Source: Enoplosus armatus
Taxonomy: Eukaryota > Chordata > Actinopteri > Centrarchiformes > Enoplosidae
Direction: 5' to 3'
DNA: 64,000 nt
Assembly: GCF_043641665.1 (NCBI RefSeq)
Contig: NC_092195.1
Span: 17,442,774-17,506,773, forward strand
In this document: positions 43,721 to 56,087 of the stretch, piece after piece
Layout of the letters: each line of letters starts with the position of its first letter
Numbering within the stretch: position 1 is the stretch's first letter
Made by a program: the position numbers and the translations under genes
The notes under the pieces: model-generated
The model's database searches: none
The model's input: only the letters and a program-made list of their open reading frames with translations
Told to the model about the DNA's origin: nothing

Positions 43721-45769
43721 ATGGCGACACCCAAAAACACTCCCCGAGGTGCGAACACACCACTATCCCCCAACCGCATCACCCGGCTCCAGGAGAAGGA
43801 GGACCTGTCCAACCTCAACGACCGGCTGGCCGTCTACATTGACAAGGTGCGCTTTCTGGAGGCCGAGAACGCCGGCCTGCGTCTGCGCATCACCGAGTCT
43901 GAGACAGAGGTCAGCCGGGAGCTGACGGGCCTGAAGGCCGCTTATGAGACCGAGCTGGCCGATGCCCGTCAGACTCTGGACTCTGTGGCCAAAGAGCGAG
44001 CACGTCTGCAGCTGGAGCTGGGCAAGCTTCGAGAGGACCACAAGGAGCTGAAAGCAAGGTGGGGTGCAGCACATCACACACATAACACTGATCAGGGTGG
44101 GATGGGAGGTGTCTTTAGGGGGGGCCTCAGCACGTTAGAGGCCCTGAATTCCTTAAAAGCACCCGTGTGTGCTTGTGAGACGATTAAAGCCATGTAACTT
44201 TTAAAAGACGAAATAACATTCATCATATTCTTCTTCTTACAAATGAAAAGCTGAGTTCAGAAGCAATAAAACGCACCTTTACTCTGCTGAATACTCTCAC
44301 GTGGTCTGGTATGACCAGTAGCTAATGCTAACAAACTTCATATATATATTGTTACGTAACATTACTGAGTTTGCTGTCTTTATGACTCTCTTCTACTTGT
44401 TCTATTGTTACACTATGTTTTGGCATTTATTATTATCCCTCTAAGTATATAGTACAAGTATCTCTTGGGGCCACAGTGGCTGCTGTTCAGCTAAAACACT
44501 TTAAAGTCTATAAAGTCAGAATGACTTGCTTACAAAATAACTGCAGACATCAGTTAACAAGATGATTTCTTCTTCAGTTGCTATGTGAGAACACATAACA
44601 GAAAACAAACTGTGACTCCCAAGATGAAATGAAAAGACACTACTGATGCAGATATTTTGTTTATTTGACGACCATGAGAGGAAACAGCTGCCCCCCCCCG
44701 AGGCTTCTGAAACTGTCTTTTACCAGATAAAAGGCAACCGTTTGTCCATTAGTGCCTGAGTGAGAGGGTTTTGTGATTGCAGTGTTAACATCCACACACA
44801 CACACACGTCCTCATTAGCTCCTAATAGCCGATGCCTGTGTAACACTCCGCCGGGGCCACTCCCTAGCTTTAGCATACCCTCCTCATTGCTCACGCTGCA
44901 CTTTGACGTCGGACTCCGACGCCGACTCCTTCCCCGTGCTGCCACATCCAGAGCCCGATGACTAACTCTTTCCCCCGGTCGCTCCTTCTTCACCAAAGTA
45001 ACCATTATACACACACACACAAGACGTGGCAGTGTTTAGAGGGCTCCGCTCCTCGCTGCCTTTACTTTTTCCATAAATATTGAGACGACGGCCGTTGTGT
45101 GTTTGGCAAAAGCCGAGCCGTTGCCATGGCAGCCTCCCAGCTAAACACCAACGGCTGCGGCTTGTGGCTACCAGACACGCGGAATTGGACGGCAGATCGT
45201 TGCGGCCTATGAGTCACATGCACCGAGGTCTTTCCCCTGTTTCTATTACGTCCACGGCTACATCCTCATTTAAAAATAGCCCATATTTGATCCATTAGGC
45301 CGCGTAAAGGAAACTGTAGTAATTCACTTTCCACTTTGTTGTTAAGTCACAAAAGCAAAATGGCCGATTGTGTCTCCACAGGAACAACAAGAAGGAGTCA
45401 GACCTGGCCGGAGCGTCGCAGAGGCTCAAGGACGTGGAGGCTCTGCTGAACTCGAAGGACGCGTCCCTGAGCACGGCTCTGGGAGAGAAGCGTAACCTCG
45501 AGGTGGAGAACAGGGACCTGAAGGCGCAGGTTGCCAAGGTGAACTCAAACCCCCGCTCACTTTAAAACTCAACCACATCTTGGGTCAGTCTTTCTACAAG
45601 CTCACCAGCTCTTAGTCTGACCCTCAAAGTGTTTTCCACTTTGTGATTTAAATGTCAGTTTATCAAAGACCCAGTTAGACCACTAGTTGTTTGACTGTGA
45701 GGTTTCCCAGTGGGGATTGGAAAGAAATGAAATTCTTTAATCAGTATTTGTGTGTCTGTGAGAACAGGG

Positions 45770-45804
<35 letters not shown>

Positions 45805-48800
45805 ATGGCTGCTTGAGCTCAGACATTTTGATTAAAGAACAGTCTCCCAACTCTCCGGCCCTCTAACTATATTTACCGGATATTTCTGCACTCTGTGGCG
45901 TGTTTATGTGAATGTTTTTGCGCATTGCTTTGAACTAATATCCAGTTCCTGTTGTGCTTTCTTAGCTGGACACCAGTTTGGGAGATGCCAGGAAGAAGCT
46001 GCAGGATGAGATGCTGAGGAGGGTGGATGGAGAGAATCGCATCCAGACCCTCAAAGAGGAGCTGGAGTTTCAGAAAAACCTCCACTCTGAGGTCAGACCC
46101 CCTGAGAATTTTTTCTCTCCCCCTTTTATCACATCAGCGTCCGCCTGTTACTTATGTATTTGTCGGGAGTGAAAATGATTTTGTTGGTAATTTTCCAACA
46201 GGAACTGCGGGAGACAAAGAGGCGCCATGAGTCTCGTGTGGTTGAGTTGGACAATGGCCACCAGCAAGATTTTGAAAGCAAGTTGGCAGAGGCGCTGGTG
46301 GAGATGCGTAACCAGCACGAACTGCAGATCAAAATGTACAAGGATGAGATTGAGAAGACCTACACTGCCAAGGTAGACTATGAATTTAATGTTGCTGCAA
46401 GGTAAAAGAGGGGATCACTTTACAACACGTTTTTGATTGTGGTCTTCAGTGGAGGATAGAATATCATTCATATGACAAACAGCACAGAATAAATATCCCA
46501 AACAACATATAATAGGAATGCATGAAACTGTTTTGGTTGGACAGTTTTGATTTACAGCAGGCACGTAGTTTCACAAACTCGTACTAATGAAGCCAAATGA
46601 GATTCAGAATGCAGAGTTATTTCATCATTTTATCCATTTTCTACCTTGCTGTTGTTTCTTTCTGTCAGCTGGAAAATGCTCGTCTGTCGGCGGACAGGAG
46701 CAGCCACCTGGTCGGAGCAGCACACGAGGAGCTCCAGCAGACACGAGTCCGCCTGGAGTCCATGTCCTCTCAGCTCAGCCAGCTGCAGAAACAGGTGATC
46801 TGAACTGAGCGGCTCACACTGATCACAGTCAGGGTTCTTGTATGCATAATGCATTGCATCATTGTATATGTGACGTTTTCTTCATTTTAAAGCAAAATAA
46901 AAACAGAAATTAAGATTTAAAAGAATGTGTACTCCATACAAAGTTCAATTGTTCATTTAAAAGCTCATTCGTGCATTTGTGTGTGTGATTATGTGGCCAA
47001 AATGTCACTTAATCCAGAATGATATCATTGTGGTCGTCAAACTGTTGCAGGGGTTGACCTATGTACTCGACCCCTCCCGTTAGAGTCCTCTGAAGCTGTG
47101 TTTCCAGACTTACTGACAATAACTGTGTGATTCTTCCGTCTGATCCAGCTGGCGGCCCGCGAGGCGAAGATAAGGGACCTGGAGGACGCCTTGTCTCGGG
47201 AGCGGGACACCACGCGTCGCATGCTGGGAGAGAAAGACCGAGAAATGGCCGAGATGAGGCATCAAATGCAGCTGCAGCTGGATGAGTACCAGGAGCTCCT
47301 GGATGTCAAGCTGGCTCTGGATATGGAGATATGCGCTTACAGGAAGCTGCTGGAGGGAGAGGAGCAGAGGTGTGTTGGCCCTGACGTCACAATGAGTTTA
47401 TTCAATAAAATAACCCCTGTGCCTCTCACACTCTTTTTACACCAGTGTAATGAACATCATGTTTGTCCCTGCAGGCTGCGTCTCTCCCCCAGCCCCCCGC
47501 CCACCAAGATGACAGGAAGTCGTTCCTCTACATCAGGAGCTCTCTCTCGATCGGTCCACTGCAGCGCTCAGAGCTCCCCAGCCAAGAGGCGTCGCCCCAA
47601 CGACACCGACAGCGAGGCTTCGAGCTTCGCTGGTGGAGCCGTGGCCCGCACTCGCATCACCCAGCAGGCCTCAGCCAGCGGACGGGTCACTGTGGACGAG
47701 GTGGACCTGGACGGGAAATATGTCAGACTCAGCAACAAAGCAGATGAGGTGAGAAGACTAATAGGTGGTCTTGTGATGGAATCTAATTGCTCTTTCTGCT
47801 ACAGTTGCACACTGTGTGGCTGGTCAATATGAGCATGTTGTCTACGGTTTTCTGACATTGTAAAGAAAATAGACCTCTCAGGCCTCATGCAGCTTTACAA
47901 GGCCAGATTATTAATTCATTATCTGCTGAAGGAGAATATTTGAGGATTTGACACTAAGAGAAAGAACTGCTGACTTTTTATCCAACCCTCAGGATCAGAA
48001 TTTGGGGAACTGGCAGGTGAAGCGGCAGGTGGGATCCGGTGCGCCCATCATCTTCAAGTTCCCGGTAAAATTCACCTTGAAGGCCGGCCAGAGGGTCACG
48101 GTAAGCGGCACCTTTACTCAGAGACAAAATCACCAATCAGAACAGTGATGAAGACAGTTACAGAAACTTCACCCTACTGTACCTGTAGATCTGGGCCTCT
48201 GGTGCTGGTGGAACCCACAATCCTCCCTCTGACCTGGTGTGGAAGACTCAGGCCTCTTGGGGCACCGGAGACCTGTTCCAGACCACGCTGATCAGTGCCA
48301 GTGGAGAGGTATTTAAATATACCAGTTATGGTATTCGATGGACACTTAATTTAAGCCTAAAGTATTATGATTACATTACGTTTTATAATGGCCACGGTGC
48401 TTTAAAGTGTCAGAAATGCGGAATAAATAAATAAATTAATAAATAAATAAACATGCTTTCTACTCCAGGAAATGGCAATGAGGAAGGTCACCCGCACACA
48501 GTTTGAAGAAGAAGATGATGACATGGTGAGAGAAATTGAATTGGTAACATATATACACATCAAACATGAGACGCAGACTTTCAGTGAATTAAATGCTCTA
48601 ATATTAGTAATGAATCTGTCTCCTTGCCTCAACAGGTGGCTCACAGCACCTGTGGGGACAGTGAGTACAACCTGCGGAGCCGGACGGTGGTCTGCGGCTC
48701 CTGCGGACTTCCCTCTGACAAATCCAGCAACTGCTCCGTGACCTCGGCCTCCCGCTCCTTCCGCAGCGGGGGCATCTCCGAGGGTTTACTGCCGCACTCC

Positions 48801-49069
48801 TACGTGTTCAGCAGCAGCACTCCTCGTAAGGTGGGCACGGCAACACGTACAGCTGATATATGACTTCCTTTTAAACTTTTTAGAAAGCCAACAAATCATT
48901 TAGCTACTCTTGGAGGCTGAGTCATGTTTCTGTACGCAAAGATCAAAGGGTTTAATTGACAATTTTTCTGCCTGTATTTTGAATTGATCTGTGCGTGATG
49001 ATACTAACTTTGTCAATCTTTCTTTCCTCTTAGACTGGAGCCCGAATGGAGAGCTGTCCGATCATGTGA
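43721..49069 (+). CDS. lmna: Lamin A
   Basis: A-type nuclear intermediate filament of the lamina. Twelve coding exons: 43721-44058, 45382-45538, 45966-46091, 46202-46372, 46669-46794, 47149-47369, 47475-47748, 47993-48100, 48189-48308, 48469-48525, 48636-48830, 49034-49069; 642 residues (human 664). By my recollection exons 2-6, 8 and 9 have the same lengths as in human LMNA. The N-terminal cdk site region is [18 protein letters not shown]. The rod runs from about residue 30 to 380 and ends in [20 protein letters not shown]. The NLS is SPAKRRRPN. The Ig-like fold contains [26 protein letters not shown] and [14 protein letters not shown], then [15 protein letters not shown]. The protein ends in a CPIM farnesylation box (codons 49055-49066). 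The prelamin cleavage region reads HSYVFS where human has [19 protein letters not shown] and the CaaX-bearing tail identify lamin A rather than lamin B. Confidence 0.96.
45773..45801. repeat. (TC)n microsatellite in lmna intron
   Basis: About 14 TC units between lmna coding exons 2 and 3. Confidence 0.85.
48422..48452. repeat. (AAAT)n short tandem repeat in lmna intron
   Basis: Imperfect AATA units ending 17 bases before the acceptor of coding exon 10 (48469). Confidence 0.75.
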
Positions 49070-49198
49070 GCCCCTGGATCCAAGCTGAAACACTTCAACT
49101 CTATTAGTTTTCAGTTATTAGTTCTTTAGTTACCAGTTGTAGTTGTCAAGTTCAATTCATGTACTTTGGAATCATTTTTTTTACAAGATATTGTATGC

Positions 49199-49204
49199 AA
49201 TAAA
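49199..49204 (+). terminator. lmna: poly(A) signal AATAAA, lmna
   Basis: Canonical hexamer 130 bases past the stop with T-rich sequence downstream. Another AATAAA at 49647-49652 could serve a longer transcript. Confidence 0.6.
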
Positions 49205-50130
49205 ACTTTATACTGCTTTTTTATAATGTACATAGGCATGCTTTTGAAATAATCTTTTAAATGACGATTAACGCAGTCACTTTTGTTAGTATTGGTGACA
49301 TTAAGGGTTGGAAATTTATACCAGGCTTCCACCTAAATATGCAGTAAAGATAAACCTACCGGGTACTTTAACAGCTTAAAACAACTCTTTGGACTCATTT
49401 ATTCTAATAACCTTGTTTACTGGTGATATCAACAGCTGATATTGCTGGTAGGTAAAATCATACTTTCTTGTGCTATTCATATCAGAGTTAAATCAGATTT
49501 TCATTGCACTCCGTAAACATGCTGGTGCAGCAGGGTTGCAGTAAATTCATTTAGATTTACATTTATTTTGAATAGAATAAGCTTGAAGTAAATTGACCCC
49601 AACCTTGCCAAAGATCTACAGAATATTTTGTATTTTTGCTGATATCAATAAACACGTTTTCAGAATTCTGCCGTATTTGTCTCGTTCAACAAAAGTGATG
49701 TGATATCCGTTTTACCAAAGCATAGAAATATTATAATGTACAGGCCATTTTAATTGTGGGGTTCTTACTGGCTGATTGTGGCTGCCTGGCTGATTCATTT
49801 ACACGGATGGTCTTTTTGTCTTTTGAAAATCTGAGACATCCAAAAGTAAATATGTCAATATCTTTGAACTGTGTATTTAAAACCATCAACATTTAAAACA
49901 TCAACTTAAGAAATGTGCAGATTATTGTATCTATACAGAAACTTCAGATAATACTTAATCGTAAAATATTAGTTATTCTTCCACCACAGTTCATTTTAAT
50001 AACAGAAGCAGCATTAAATACACTCCTGGTACAGTACTTTCTTCCTCGTCGATTTATGCTCCAGAATCGGACTTTTATTTTGAAATCAGAGCACTGTTTT
50101 TGTTGTTTTCAAACCCGGAAGTGGACGACA
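49205..50130. other. Intergenic, lmna to naxe
   Basis: AT-rich; no gene seen. The GC content rises from about 50.1 kb, where the naxe leader probably begins. Confidence 0.5.
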
Positions 50131-50149
50131 CCGTTTGGCTGCGAGTGTT

Positions 50150-50266
50150 GTAACACGGCGCCACCGTTTATAAGTATATTATCGCTCCGTAAGTTGTGTC
50201 ACTGCATTGTTTAAAGGGACAAGCGTGCATGTGAAGTTGTTCTCAAGAAAAGCTTATTAACATTTG
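50150..50266 (+). other. naxe: Candidate naxe noncoding exon 1
   Basis: A GC-richer segment with aacacggcgccaccg ends at donor AACATTTG/GTGAGTT (exon edge 50266). It pairs in principle with the acceptor TTCTGTTCCAG ending at 51749, 18 bases before the chosen start codon. The 5' edge is nominal. Confidence 0.35.
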
Positions 50267-50792
50267 GTGAGTTTAATTAATCTTTAATACACGAAGTCAA
50301 AGCTCGTAGCAAATCCTGAACGTTAGCTAGCAGCTCACAACAACTCAACAGCCTGGAGACTGGAGCTGAACTGTAGCTGAACTTGACCCTTCTGGGTTTT
50401 AAGTCTGTCGTTTGTAAACAGTAACTCAACAAACCTCTTTAATTAACATAATTTAACTGTCATGTCCATTAAGGGCATGTTAGCTAGCTTAGTTGCCTTC
50501 TGCTAAAGTTACCAATTAGAGTTAGTAAGGCTCACACAGGTGGAGCTGTTTGAAGCAGACAAAATAAAGATCATCACATAAAATACTGTCAGCATGGCGC
50601 GTATTTATATCAACTGATGTGTGCACAATCACTTACTAAGTAGTATGTTAATCAAGTTTATGTTAATTGAATTGAGCTGCACGTTATGAAGTAAAACTAG
50701 ATTTAAAATAGTGTGTCCTTATTGATTTATTTTTTAATTTGACAGAACAACAGACTTGTTCATTGTTTTGTCTTGATGTTAGTTCTGAAACT

Positions 50793-51125
50793 ATTTGGTA
50801 GAAAGAAAGATTAGTTGATTAACAAATGTTTTTATAATTGGTCTTTTATAGTGTAAAAATGCCAATAATTTGCTGCTCCAGCTTGTCAAATGTGAAGAGT
50901 TATGCTTTTCTCTGTTTTCTATAATTGTGAATGTTATAGTTTGGGATTTTGGACTGTTGAATTTATTTAGTCTGTAAAATGTCACAAGCTCACATTGGCG
51001 TTTTAAATAGCTTTTTTTCTGTCTGACCAACAGTCCAAAACCTGAAGATATTGAATTTACAACAACAGAAAGAGAAGCAGTAAATCCTCACATCTGAGCT
51101 GCTGGAACCAGCAAGTGTAATAATA
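50793..51125. mobile_element. Transposon-like repeat, possibly two nested pieces, in naxe 5' intron
   Basis: Contains gattagttgattaac, the reverse-complement-sense interior gggattttggactgttg, then forward-sense ctgaccaacagtccaaaacc and agtaaatcctcacatctgag. Having both orientations side by side suggests two opposed insertions or a rearranged copy of the family seen at 14027-14330. Confidence 0.55.
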
Positions 51126-51767
51126 CTTCTTCTTGATAAATTGACAGCATTAGTTCAAACAAAAACAAACAAAAAAAAAACAACTATTTGATTTGAATCA
51201 AATGATTAATCCGAACTTAATAAACAGATTAATAGATCATGAGTAATAATTAATTTGGCACGATCATTTCAGTGCAGTATGATTCAGTTTGATCTCTCAG
51301 CCCTAATTACAAGTTCAGATTTGTGTATTAAAGTTAACAGAAAAAGGCAAAACTCAATTTACTTTGGCACCAAGAATCTGTGTGTCATCTCTTCCTGTAG
51401 AGAATATTGAGCAGGAGCTGAGAGCTCAGATATGATTGATGCAAATCCCCTTCCGGGACTGTGAGTACGCAGCCTGCAGGTGGATGGAAGGAGCAAAGAA
51501 AAATGCAAGCAAGCAGTGAAAGCCATGTAGCAGCTGTGGGAGGCAGCAGCGTCAGCAGACTGAGCAGCAGAGCTTTCATTAGTGGGAAGAGTATGGACAC
51601 CAACAAAGGAGCTGTCTGTCTGAAACATAGCTCACAGGCTTTGCTTCATGTAAAAGTTTCTTGCTTTGGCAACAGTTACACTTCTATCAGTTCATTAAGT
51701 CATGGGATCGATGTGGCGACTCACATCGCTGTGGTCTCTTCTGTTCCAGGAGTTCGGATCCATCTGG

Positions 51768-54700
51768 ATGTTGAGTGCGAGGGCTCTGTTTGGGATCGGC
51801 TTCCTGGTGACCTCAAGGGCCACAGCAGTCCTCGCTCAGACAGGGACATGTCCGCTGTCCGCTGCAGCTAACAACCACAAGAAGGACTGTTTCAGTAGCA
51901 GACCAGCATCCACCATGGCCCAGACCATCAAATATCTCGGGTGAGGTTTTACATCTTGTACACAGAGCGGTAAAACCATTCACAGACTGTCCAGACTGAC
52001 CTGTAGATGCTCCACAGGCAGGAGGAGGCCCAACACATTGATGAGGAGCTCTTCAGTGAGTACGGCTTCAGCGTGGACCAGCTGATGGAGCTGGCTGGAC
52101 TCAGCTGTGCCACAGCCGTCACCAGGGTGAGATGTCAATCAGGACTCTTATTTTGAAATAAAAATTACTATGTTTAATGTATAGCTGCAGTGATTAGTCA
52201 ATTAATCGATTAGTCGATTGAAAGACAATTAATCTGCAACTGTTTTGATCATCAAATAATCGTTTCAGACAAATGTGACGGTTTTATGATTTTATTTGAT
52301 TACTTGATAGTAAACCGAATTTTAAAAAATATAAATATAATAATATACATTTTTAATTGATAATGAAAATAACTGCTGCAGCCCACTAAACAATGTACCG
52401 GTGAGCAGCCATTTTAAGGCAGGAATCTGATTATTGTTATCAAATATGGACAGCTTTGAACATATCATTAAGTTTTTATTTCCCTTATTCATGAGTTTTT
52501 ATTTTTCTCTTATTCCACTTATCAGTCAACTTGCTTTGTGTGGCACCTATCATCATACAAGTTAGTGCAACTACAGACAACTGACAAAAAGCAATGGGAG
52601 ACTAATGCGCCCCAAAAATAGAAATATAGCCATGTTTCTTAAGTGAAATAGAATGGATAAAAACAATAAAAGATTAAAAAAAACAATAAAAACAACGACC
52701 ATAGCAACCACTTTGGTATTGTAATTGATTATTGTCAATAATGCATACACCATAAAGACCTTTTAGATATCAGCTATATTTGGTTTCTCCATCAAAAGTC
52801 TAGCTGTGTTCCAGGAAACCAGGTGGTACATGCACACGTCTAAATCAGATTACTGCCTGAAGAGGGGAGTAATCAGATCACTCCGTCTTCTAACTCTACA
52901 TCACTAGAAGCATTTCTCTTGAGTAGCTGCTGTAAAGAAAATCCTCTTTTCCTCGTCAAATACCAGCTGAAGTGCAGTGCTGTATAGATTTTTTCCCGTC
53001 TGTTTCTTCCTGCAGGCGTATCCAGTTACCTCCCTGGTCAAGGCCAGACCGTCTCTGCTGGTGATTTGTGGACCAGGTAACAACGGGGGCGATGGCCTGG
53101 TCTGTGCCAGACATCTTAAACTCTTTGTGAGTGTCCTTTACTGGTGTGACCGTAAGATACTCTGCAGCAGTGGTGGAAAGAAACGAAATACATTTCCTCA
53201 CGTACGGGACTTAAGTACACTTCTGAGGTACTTTGGTGCGTACTTTGCAGTTGGTTTTTTAACATATGATGAGCCTCTAAAACTTCTTCTTATTAAGTCA
53301 TTTTATCTGGAGTTAAACAATCTGCTAGTGTAGCAGGAATATTTCAACCAGACTGAAATATTGCACTGGAAAATAATGTTTGGAGGACTCAATTATTGAC
53401 ATGAATTGATCTGTAGGATTGATGTTTTCGCAGATTAAACTGATAAACACTGTATAAAGTAGTTAAAATCAGCTCACCACGACCAGCTACAATAAAAATG
53501 CTGCTTACAAATCAATACAGTGAGAACAAGTACTTTTACTTTTGTTGCTTATGTACATTTAGCTGATAATGCTTTTGTCTAAGATTTTAAATGCAGGGCT
53601 TTTACTGCTCATGGAGTATTTTTTACATTGAGATATTACTACTTTTACTGAAGTAAAGGATCAGAATACTTCTTCCACCCCTGCTGTACAGCACTCTACA
53701 GTACATTAATGCTCCATGAGTGTATTTGGCCAGATTCTGACCTCAGACTGTTTAGTAGCGTTAAGACCATGTAAGGACAGTCTTTGCTAAAAGAGTCTGA
53801 AGGCATTCTTCACCCACAATACTCTATCAAACCACTCTGTGCAGAGTGGAAATTAACTTTGCTTGGTCAAACTTGCGGCTATCAATTTCCAAACAATGAA
53901 GGTTGTGGTGTGTCCTCTTGCAGGGTTACGAGCCCACCATCCTGTACCCGAAGAGGCCGAACAAACCTCTGTTCCAGGGCCTGACCACGCAGTGCCAGAA
54001 AATGGAGATCCCCTTCCTGACTGAGATGCCTGAGGTTTGGTGTTAATTAATTATGCAGCAGAGTTATTCACAGTGGTGTTCTGTTCATAGTTCTGTTTAT
54101 GAGTATGCATTTTATTCCAAGATATGTGAGTACTGTATTACACATTATTAGAAGCTCTGAATTATCCCTGTGGGGGAACCAAACAACACAGTCAATAATA
54201 CAATCGATAAGTCATGATGCAGAGGCTGGATTAGTTAACATTCACAGGGTTTTTGCACATATGCTTAGTTGGTCTTTTGAGGCAGTGTGAAAGATAAACG
54301 ACAATTTATGGGGAAAAAATGATTTCTCAGGCTAAGGTGATTGATGAGGCTTACAACCTGGTGATAGACGCCATCTTCGGCTTCAGCTTCAAGGGGGCTG
54401 TTCGAGAGCCCTTTGGTTCCATCCTAGGCGTGCTGAAGAAGACGACGGTCCCCATAGCCAGCATCGACATCCCCTCAGGTCAGTCCTCACACAAGAATAT
54501 GGATTTCCACTGAAGACAAATGTACTTCCTGCCGTGTTGGTGAATTTTAATCTCCTGAAAAGTGGCGCCTAACAGATTGCTGCACAAAACTTTGTATGTT
54601 CCACTGCTTTGCTCGCTATAGATACAAGACTATTTAACAAATTTCTATTTCTATGCCCAGTTTCTCCTTGGTTGTTGTGGGAAACATGAACTCCAGCCTC

Positions 54701-55187
54701 ACAATGATCGGTTGTCTCATTGTTTAAAAGTGCTCGGCTCAGTTGGGTACAATAGACATTTTCCAATGAATTACATGTAAATGAGGCTGTGGCAAAACTT
54801 TCCAGCTTTAACATGACCAAACCTTCTGTAACCCAGACATCTTGAAAATGTATCACCTGGGGTGTATAAATATAATTCACTTGACTGATTGTCATGACTT
54901 CTACTGTGTATATTCACTCACAAGAGGAGGAAGAAGAAGGGGAGGCTGGACTGTATTGTGAAGTCCTGTTTGTTTGTTTTTTTAAAGGTTGGGATGTGGA
55001 GGAGGGCAGTGCAGATGGACTGCAGCCCGACATGCTCGTCTCTCTCACTGCTCCCAAGAAGTCTGCCTCCTCGTTCAGAGGACGATACCACTTCCTGGGA
55101 GGCCGGTTTGTGCCACCGGGCCTAGAGAAGAAGTACCAACTCAACCTGCCCCAGTACCCCGGCACGGACTGTGTGTTACAACTGTAG
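51768..55187 (+). CDS. naxe: NAD(P)HX epimerase, mitochondrial precursor (APOA1BP)
   Basis: Epimerises R- and S-NAD(P)HX so that the dehydratase NAXD can repair both; part of nicotinamide-nucleotide repair, mainly mitochondrial. Six coding exons: 51768-51940, 52018-52126, 53016-53126, 53924-54034, 54331-54478, 54988-55187; 283 residues (human 288). The start was chosen because [17 protein letters not shown] aligns with human MSRLRALLGLGLLVAGSR and looks like a targeting peptide; upstream in-frame ATGs at 51702 and 51711 lie before the inferred acceptor. A downstream ATG (MAQTIKYL) could give a cytosolic form. YjeF N-terminal domain motifs: [91 protein letters not shown] and [19 protein letters not shown]. 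Adjacent to LMNA on the same broad segment in human 1q22. Confidence 0.96.
52180..52390. mobile_element. Internally deleted copy of the transposon-like repeat in a naxe intron
   Basis: Starts gctgcagtgattagtcaatt and ends ataactgctgcagccc, matching both ends of the 14027-14330 family with a shorter middle. It lies in the intron between naxe coding exons 2 and 3 and has no coding potential. Confidence 0.6.
53160..53690. mobile_element. Dispersed 'agtggtggaaag' fish repeat in naxe intron
   Basis: Starts gcagtggtggaaagaaacga and ends ggatcagaatacttcttcca then cccctgctgt. The interior carries tacttttactt words and agtacacttctgaggtactt. I recognise it as a very abundant teleost non-coding repeat; a fragment lies at 31845-32000. 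It fills most of the intron between naxe exons 3 and 4. Confidence 0.6.
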
Positions 55188-55229
55188 GTGTGATGAGAGG
55201 TGTCGGTGGCCCCAGGATGAGTGTCGAAT

Positions 55230-55803
55230 TTAAAGGAATAGCTCAACATTTTTGGACATAATTCTCATCCTCATCTTTTTCCAAGAGTTAGATGAAAAGG
55301 TCGATACCACTTTCTAATTACAGAGCTGGAGTCTGGAGGTGAATAGCCTAGCTTAGCATTAAGACTGGGGGAAAAAGGGGGAAACAGCTAGCCTGGCTCT
55401 GTCCAAAGTTGGAAAATATGCCTACCAGCACCTCTAACGCTCACAAATTAACACGTACCTCGACTGTAACTATTTCTCAGCCAAAACAGCCAAGTGCAAG
55501 TAATTTGAACCTGTGTTCATTGACTGAATCTCGCCCCCCCCCCCCATGCTATAGAGGGAGATGGATAAACTGTTGTTCCTCAAGAGGTAATTACTGCACA
55601 TAAGGCCTGTAAAACAACAAGTTGTCATGTTTGCATTTCTGTTTGTGTATGGATTCAAACCTGTGACCTTTGACTGCACTGCTAAGCCACATCCTGACTC
55701 CAGCTCTGTACTTAACACACAGCCATGAGAGCGGTATCAATCTTCAACCTTTGGAAAGAAATCAAATACGCATATTCCCCTAAATGTTAAACTATTACTT
55801 TAA
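55230..55803. mobile_element. Foldback-type MITE with both inverted arms, downstream of naxe
   Basis: The left arm from about 55230 (taaaggaatagctcaac ... gagttagatgaaaaggtcga ... cagagctggagtc) is mirrored by a right arm at about 55690-55803 (gactccagctctgtac ... gcggtatcaatcttcaacc ... aactattacttta). The arms are about 110 bases and imperfect. Between them are the family internal block (gcctagcttagcattaagac) and a poly-C tract near 55535-55546. It lies inside or just after the naxe 3' UTR. Confidence 0.65.
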
Positions 55804-55943
55804 ATCTGGGAATTTGATTGGTTCCCATTGAGTGGATGATGGTGGGTGTGATCTTAAGGCAGTGCTGTGAATCCAACAAGGCGTTATAATAGAGCACGTG
55901 AAAGCACAAAGCTTTAACATGGTGGTTGCTTCAGCGACATGAA

Positions 55944-55949
55944 AATAAA
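55944..55949 (+). terminator. naxe: poly(A) signal AATAAA, naxe (candidate)
   Basis: AATAAA about 755 bases after the naxe stop. If used, the 3' UTR would contain the whole foldback element 55230-55803. Confidence 0.35.
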
Positions 55950-56087
55950 CAACATTTAAAACGATTGGAAGTTTGTCTGCATTATTATTTCACTTCAATG
56001 CTAAAACATTTATCAGACAAACCAGCAAAATCTCTATGGTGACGTGCGTTATTACCATCAACAGAAGACTTGTGTACTTTTTCAGTT

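Noticed and set aside
55640..55700. tRNA-like A and B boxes on the minus strand (tggcttagcagtg, ggtttgaatcc), suggesting a tRNA-derived SINE
   Set aside because: The surrounding sequence is the right arm of the foldback element and its gctta-rich block explains the A-box match. No cloverleaf stems could be drawn with confidence.
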